NCBI RefSeq assembly: GCF_002115785.1 | Contig: NZ_JFJY01000004.1 | Coordinates: 1-64,000 of the forward strand | Length of the DNA stretch: 64,000 nucleotides | Reading direction: 5' to 3' | Origin: Thalassospira sp. MCCC 1A03138 | GTDB lineage: Bacteria > Pseudomonadota > Alphaproteobacteria > Rhodospirillales > Thalassospiraceae | Shown here: positions 62,574 through 64,000 of the stretch, piece by piece | How positions within the stretch are numbered: the first letter of the stretch is position 1 | How the letters are laid out: each line of letters begins with the position of its first letter | Notes under the pieces: generated by a model | The model's input: the letters and a program-made list of their open reading frames with translations, nothing else | Databases searched by the model: none | Told to the model about the DNA's origin: nothing | Position numbers and translations under genes: made by a program

Positions 62574-63803
62574 CTACTGCGCCGGTGCCGAACCGCCCCC
62601 TTCAAGGGCTTCAACATCAAGAGAGAAGTCCGAAATCACCGCACCATATTCACCGACCGGCAAGGCTTCCTTGCCATCAATGCTGTAGGTAAGTGCCCCG
62701 GCATTACCGACTTCAAGCATCAGCCCATTTTTATTGGGCACGCGATAGGTATCGCCCGCACTCAGCATCCGGGTCAGCAGGATGTTGCCATCGCCTTCGC
62801 GAATGCGCACCCAACTGGTTTCGACCGCCTCAATGGTAACACGGCTATCAAGATTAACCGCACCAAACACACGCCCGCCACCAACTTCGTCAACAGCCGG
62901 TGCTGCCGGAACAGAAGCTGTTTCCGCCGCTGGTGGAACTGGCGCCGATGACGGCGACTGTGCGGTTGATTGTTCCGGTGCTTGCGCCGCCGGGACAGGT
63001 GCTTCGGCGACTTCGTTCTGTGCCGCCGGTGTTTCTGCCGGTACCATATCAGCCACTTGCGGGGCTTCTGCAGTTTCCACCACCGGTTCCTGTTCTGTCA
63101 CGGCAGATGCAGGTGCATTTGAATCATCCGCTGGCGCTTCCGCCGTTTCGGCAGGTTGCTCTGCCGATGCGGATGGCTCGACTTCTGCCGCACGGGCATC
63201 CGCCGCATTTTCAAGATTGCGTTCAGGAACGGCCTGCTCACCACCCGACGTATAACTTGCAAGACGTTCAGGCAGCGGATCAACGAGATCCGCAATCGTT
63301 TTGCCCTGGCTCGACAAGTAATACCAGCCACCATAGGCACCGATACCAAGCAATGCCGCAATCAGAAGAACCGCTCCACCGGGAACGCGGCTTTCCTGAA
63401 CAGGTTTTGGGAAACTAAGCTCGCTTCGGGCTGCGGGCGCATTGCTTTCCACGCGGAAACGCCGCACGATTTCTGCCCCGTCAAGTCCGAGATGTTCGGC
63501 ATAGGCTTTAACAAAGCCCAAACCATACGGGCCACCGGGCAACACCGAATAATCGCTGTTCTCGATCGCCTCGATATAAATTTTGCGGATACGCAATAAC
63601 TGACAAACGTCTTCCACGCTCTGACCAAGGCTGTTCCTGGTATGGCGCAAAAGGCGTCCTACCTCGGTCTGGTCAGCGGAATTACCGGTATCTGCTTCCA
63701 TCTTAATGTCATTTGACGGCCCATTTCCAGGCAAAGGCCTGAAACGCAAGCGCCCCCCGGATTGCTCGTCCAAATGATCTTCCTTTCGCTTTCCGATCGC
63801 CAA
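62574..63803 (-). CDS. rodZ: RodZ-like cell-shape protein (HTH + DUF4115)
   Basis: A 409-residue bitopic protein. An HTH_25 domain (about 45-115; VGRLLRHTRNSLGQSVEDVCQLLRIRKIYIEAIE) faces the cytoplasm. One membrane helix (about 142-162) leads to a long Pro/Ala/Glu-rich periplasmic linker (about 190-305), then the DUF4115 domain (about 320-400; TIEAVETSWVRIREGDGNILLTR). RodZ links MreB to the elongation machinery. The start is uncertain: TTG 63803 has GGGGG 7 nt upstream, while ATG 63701 lacks a site but would trim a disordered N-terminus. Position before ispG matches E. coli. Confidence 0.85.
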   Translation of the reverse strand: MAIGKRKEDHLDEQSGGRLRFRPLPGNGPSNDIKMEADTGNSADQTEVGRLLRHTRNSLGQSVEDVCQLLRIRKIYIEAIENSDYSVLPGGPYGLGFVKAYAEHLGLDGAEIVRRFRVESNAPAARSELSFPKPVQESRVPGGAVLLIAALLGIGAYGGWYYLSSQGKTIADLVDPLPERLASYTSGGEQAVPERNLENAADARAAEVEPSASAEQPAETAEAPADDSNAPASAVTEQEPVVETAEAPQVADMVPAETPAAQNEVAEAPVPAAQAPEQSTAQSPSSAPVPPAAETASVPAAPAVDEVGGGRVFGAVNLDSRVTIEAVETSWVRIREGDGNILLTRMLSAGDTYRVPNKNGLMLEVGNAGALTYSIDGKEALPVGEYGAVISDFSLDVEALEGGGSAPAQ

Positions 63804-63868
63804 CTCCGCACCCCCACGTTACGATCTAGCAATAAAAATAGCAGAATCCCCACCAAAAGCGATTGTTT

Positions 63869-64000
63869 TTAAAGTTTTACACCGTGATCTATTGCGAAAG
63901 CCTTAAGACGCGATCGCAATGACTTGGTCGAACTTCCCATCACCGACAGGACATATCCTTCAACGCTTCTCACATTCAGGCTCCGGACCATTTCCTTTAC
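63869..64000 (-). CDS. Possible C-terminal end of a gene continuing beyond the window
   Basis: An open frame enters from the right edge and ends at TAA 63869-63871. It gives 43 residues, with a tail of SVEGYVLSVMGSSTKSLRSR and ...AFAIDHGVKL. The balanced composition is protein-like, but codon use is not decisive. I do not recognise the family from this fragment. Confidence 0.35.
   Translation of the reverse strand, partial: VKEMVRSLNVRSVEGYVLSVMGSSTKSLRSRLKAFAIDHGVKL

Noticed and set aside
1..64000. tRNA genes and CRISPR arrays
   Set aside because: I scanned spacers for T-loop patterns (GGTTCGAATCC-like) and for regularly spaced repeats and found none. A tRNAscan-SE and CRISPR search would settle this.

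Overview
The window is chromosomal DNA from an alphaproteobacterium, most likely a marine Rhodospirillales member of the Thalassospira type. The class call rests on alphaproteobacterial families visible in the translations: TrcR/DUF1013, DUF1465, DUF1192, DUF4167, COQ9, TIGR02444, two DUF465 proteins, an Aap-type four-subunit amino acid ABC transporter, and a three-subunit Rhodospirillum-type transhydrogenase. The genus is a memory-based guess. I found no tRNA, rRNA, CRISPR array, insertion sequence or prophage.

Layout. 1-0.8 kb is non-coding and carries a strong promoter reading out of the window. 0.8-9.1 kb holds an M23 endopeptidase, then a LysR gene divergent from aapJQMP and a DAO-type FAD oxidoreductase. 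9.1-20.9 kb holds an ABCB exporter with frataxin, ribosomal protein L31, a membrane adenylate cyclase, DUF1465, a predicted small RNA locus, DUF1192, a quinone oxidoreductase, TrcR, a DeoR repressor and a LysR / acetyltransferase / MFS resistance-like module. 20.9-24.2 kb holds an autotransporter-like barrel protein and a scar made of two decayed genes joined end to end. 24.2-36.2 kb is mostly core metabolism: propionyl-CoA synthetase, UbiX, phosphofructokinase, a degenerate GGDEF protein, purEK, a nuclease-like secreted protein, COQ9, peptide deformylase and an HlyD pair. 36.5-46.2 kb holds rpsU behind an attenuator-like leader, a Na+/H+ antiporter, pntAA-pntAB-pntB behind another leader, a UbiB-like kinase and oligoendopeptidase F. 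46.6-55.1 kb holds an acyl-CoA synthetase, a P-loop kinase, DUF4197, ClpB, a MOSC protein and an orphan VirD4/TraG-like protein with degenerate ATPase motifs. 55.4-64 kb holds rodZ, ispG, hisS, hemA, prfA, prmC and DUF4167 on one strand. This joins the enterobacterial rodZ-ispG-hisS and hemA-prfA-prmC groupings.

How genes work together. aapJQMP plus the oxidoreductase look like an uptake-and-oxidation unit under LysR control. hemA here is glutamyl-tRNA reductase, implying the C5 route to heme in a class best known for the C4 route. UbiX, COQ9 and the UbiB-like kinase point to ubiquinone metabolism. The most novel items are the orphan pseudo-ATPase T4CP-like gene (53544-55127), the predicted ~78-nt RNA with an upstream TACGTA array (14437-14616), and the leader structures before rpsU and pntAA.

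Start codons were chosen by ribosome-binding site and family length. All functional calls are by reading motifs, with no database search.
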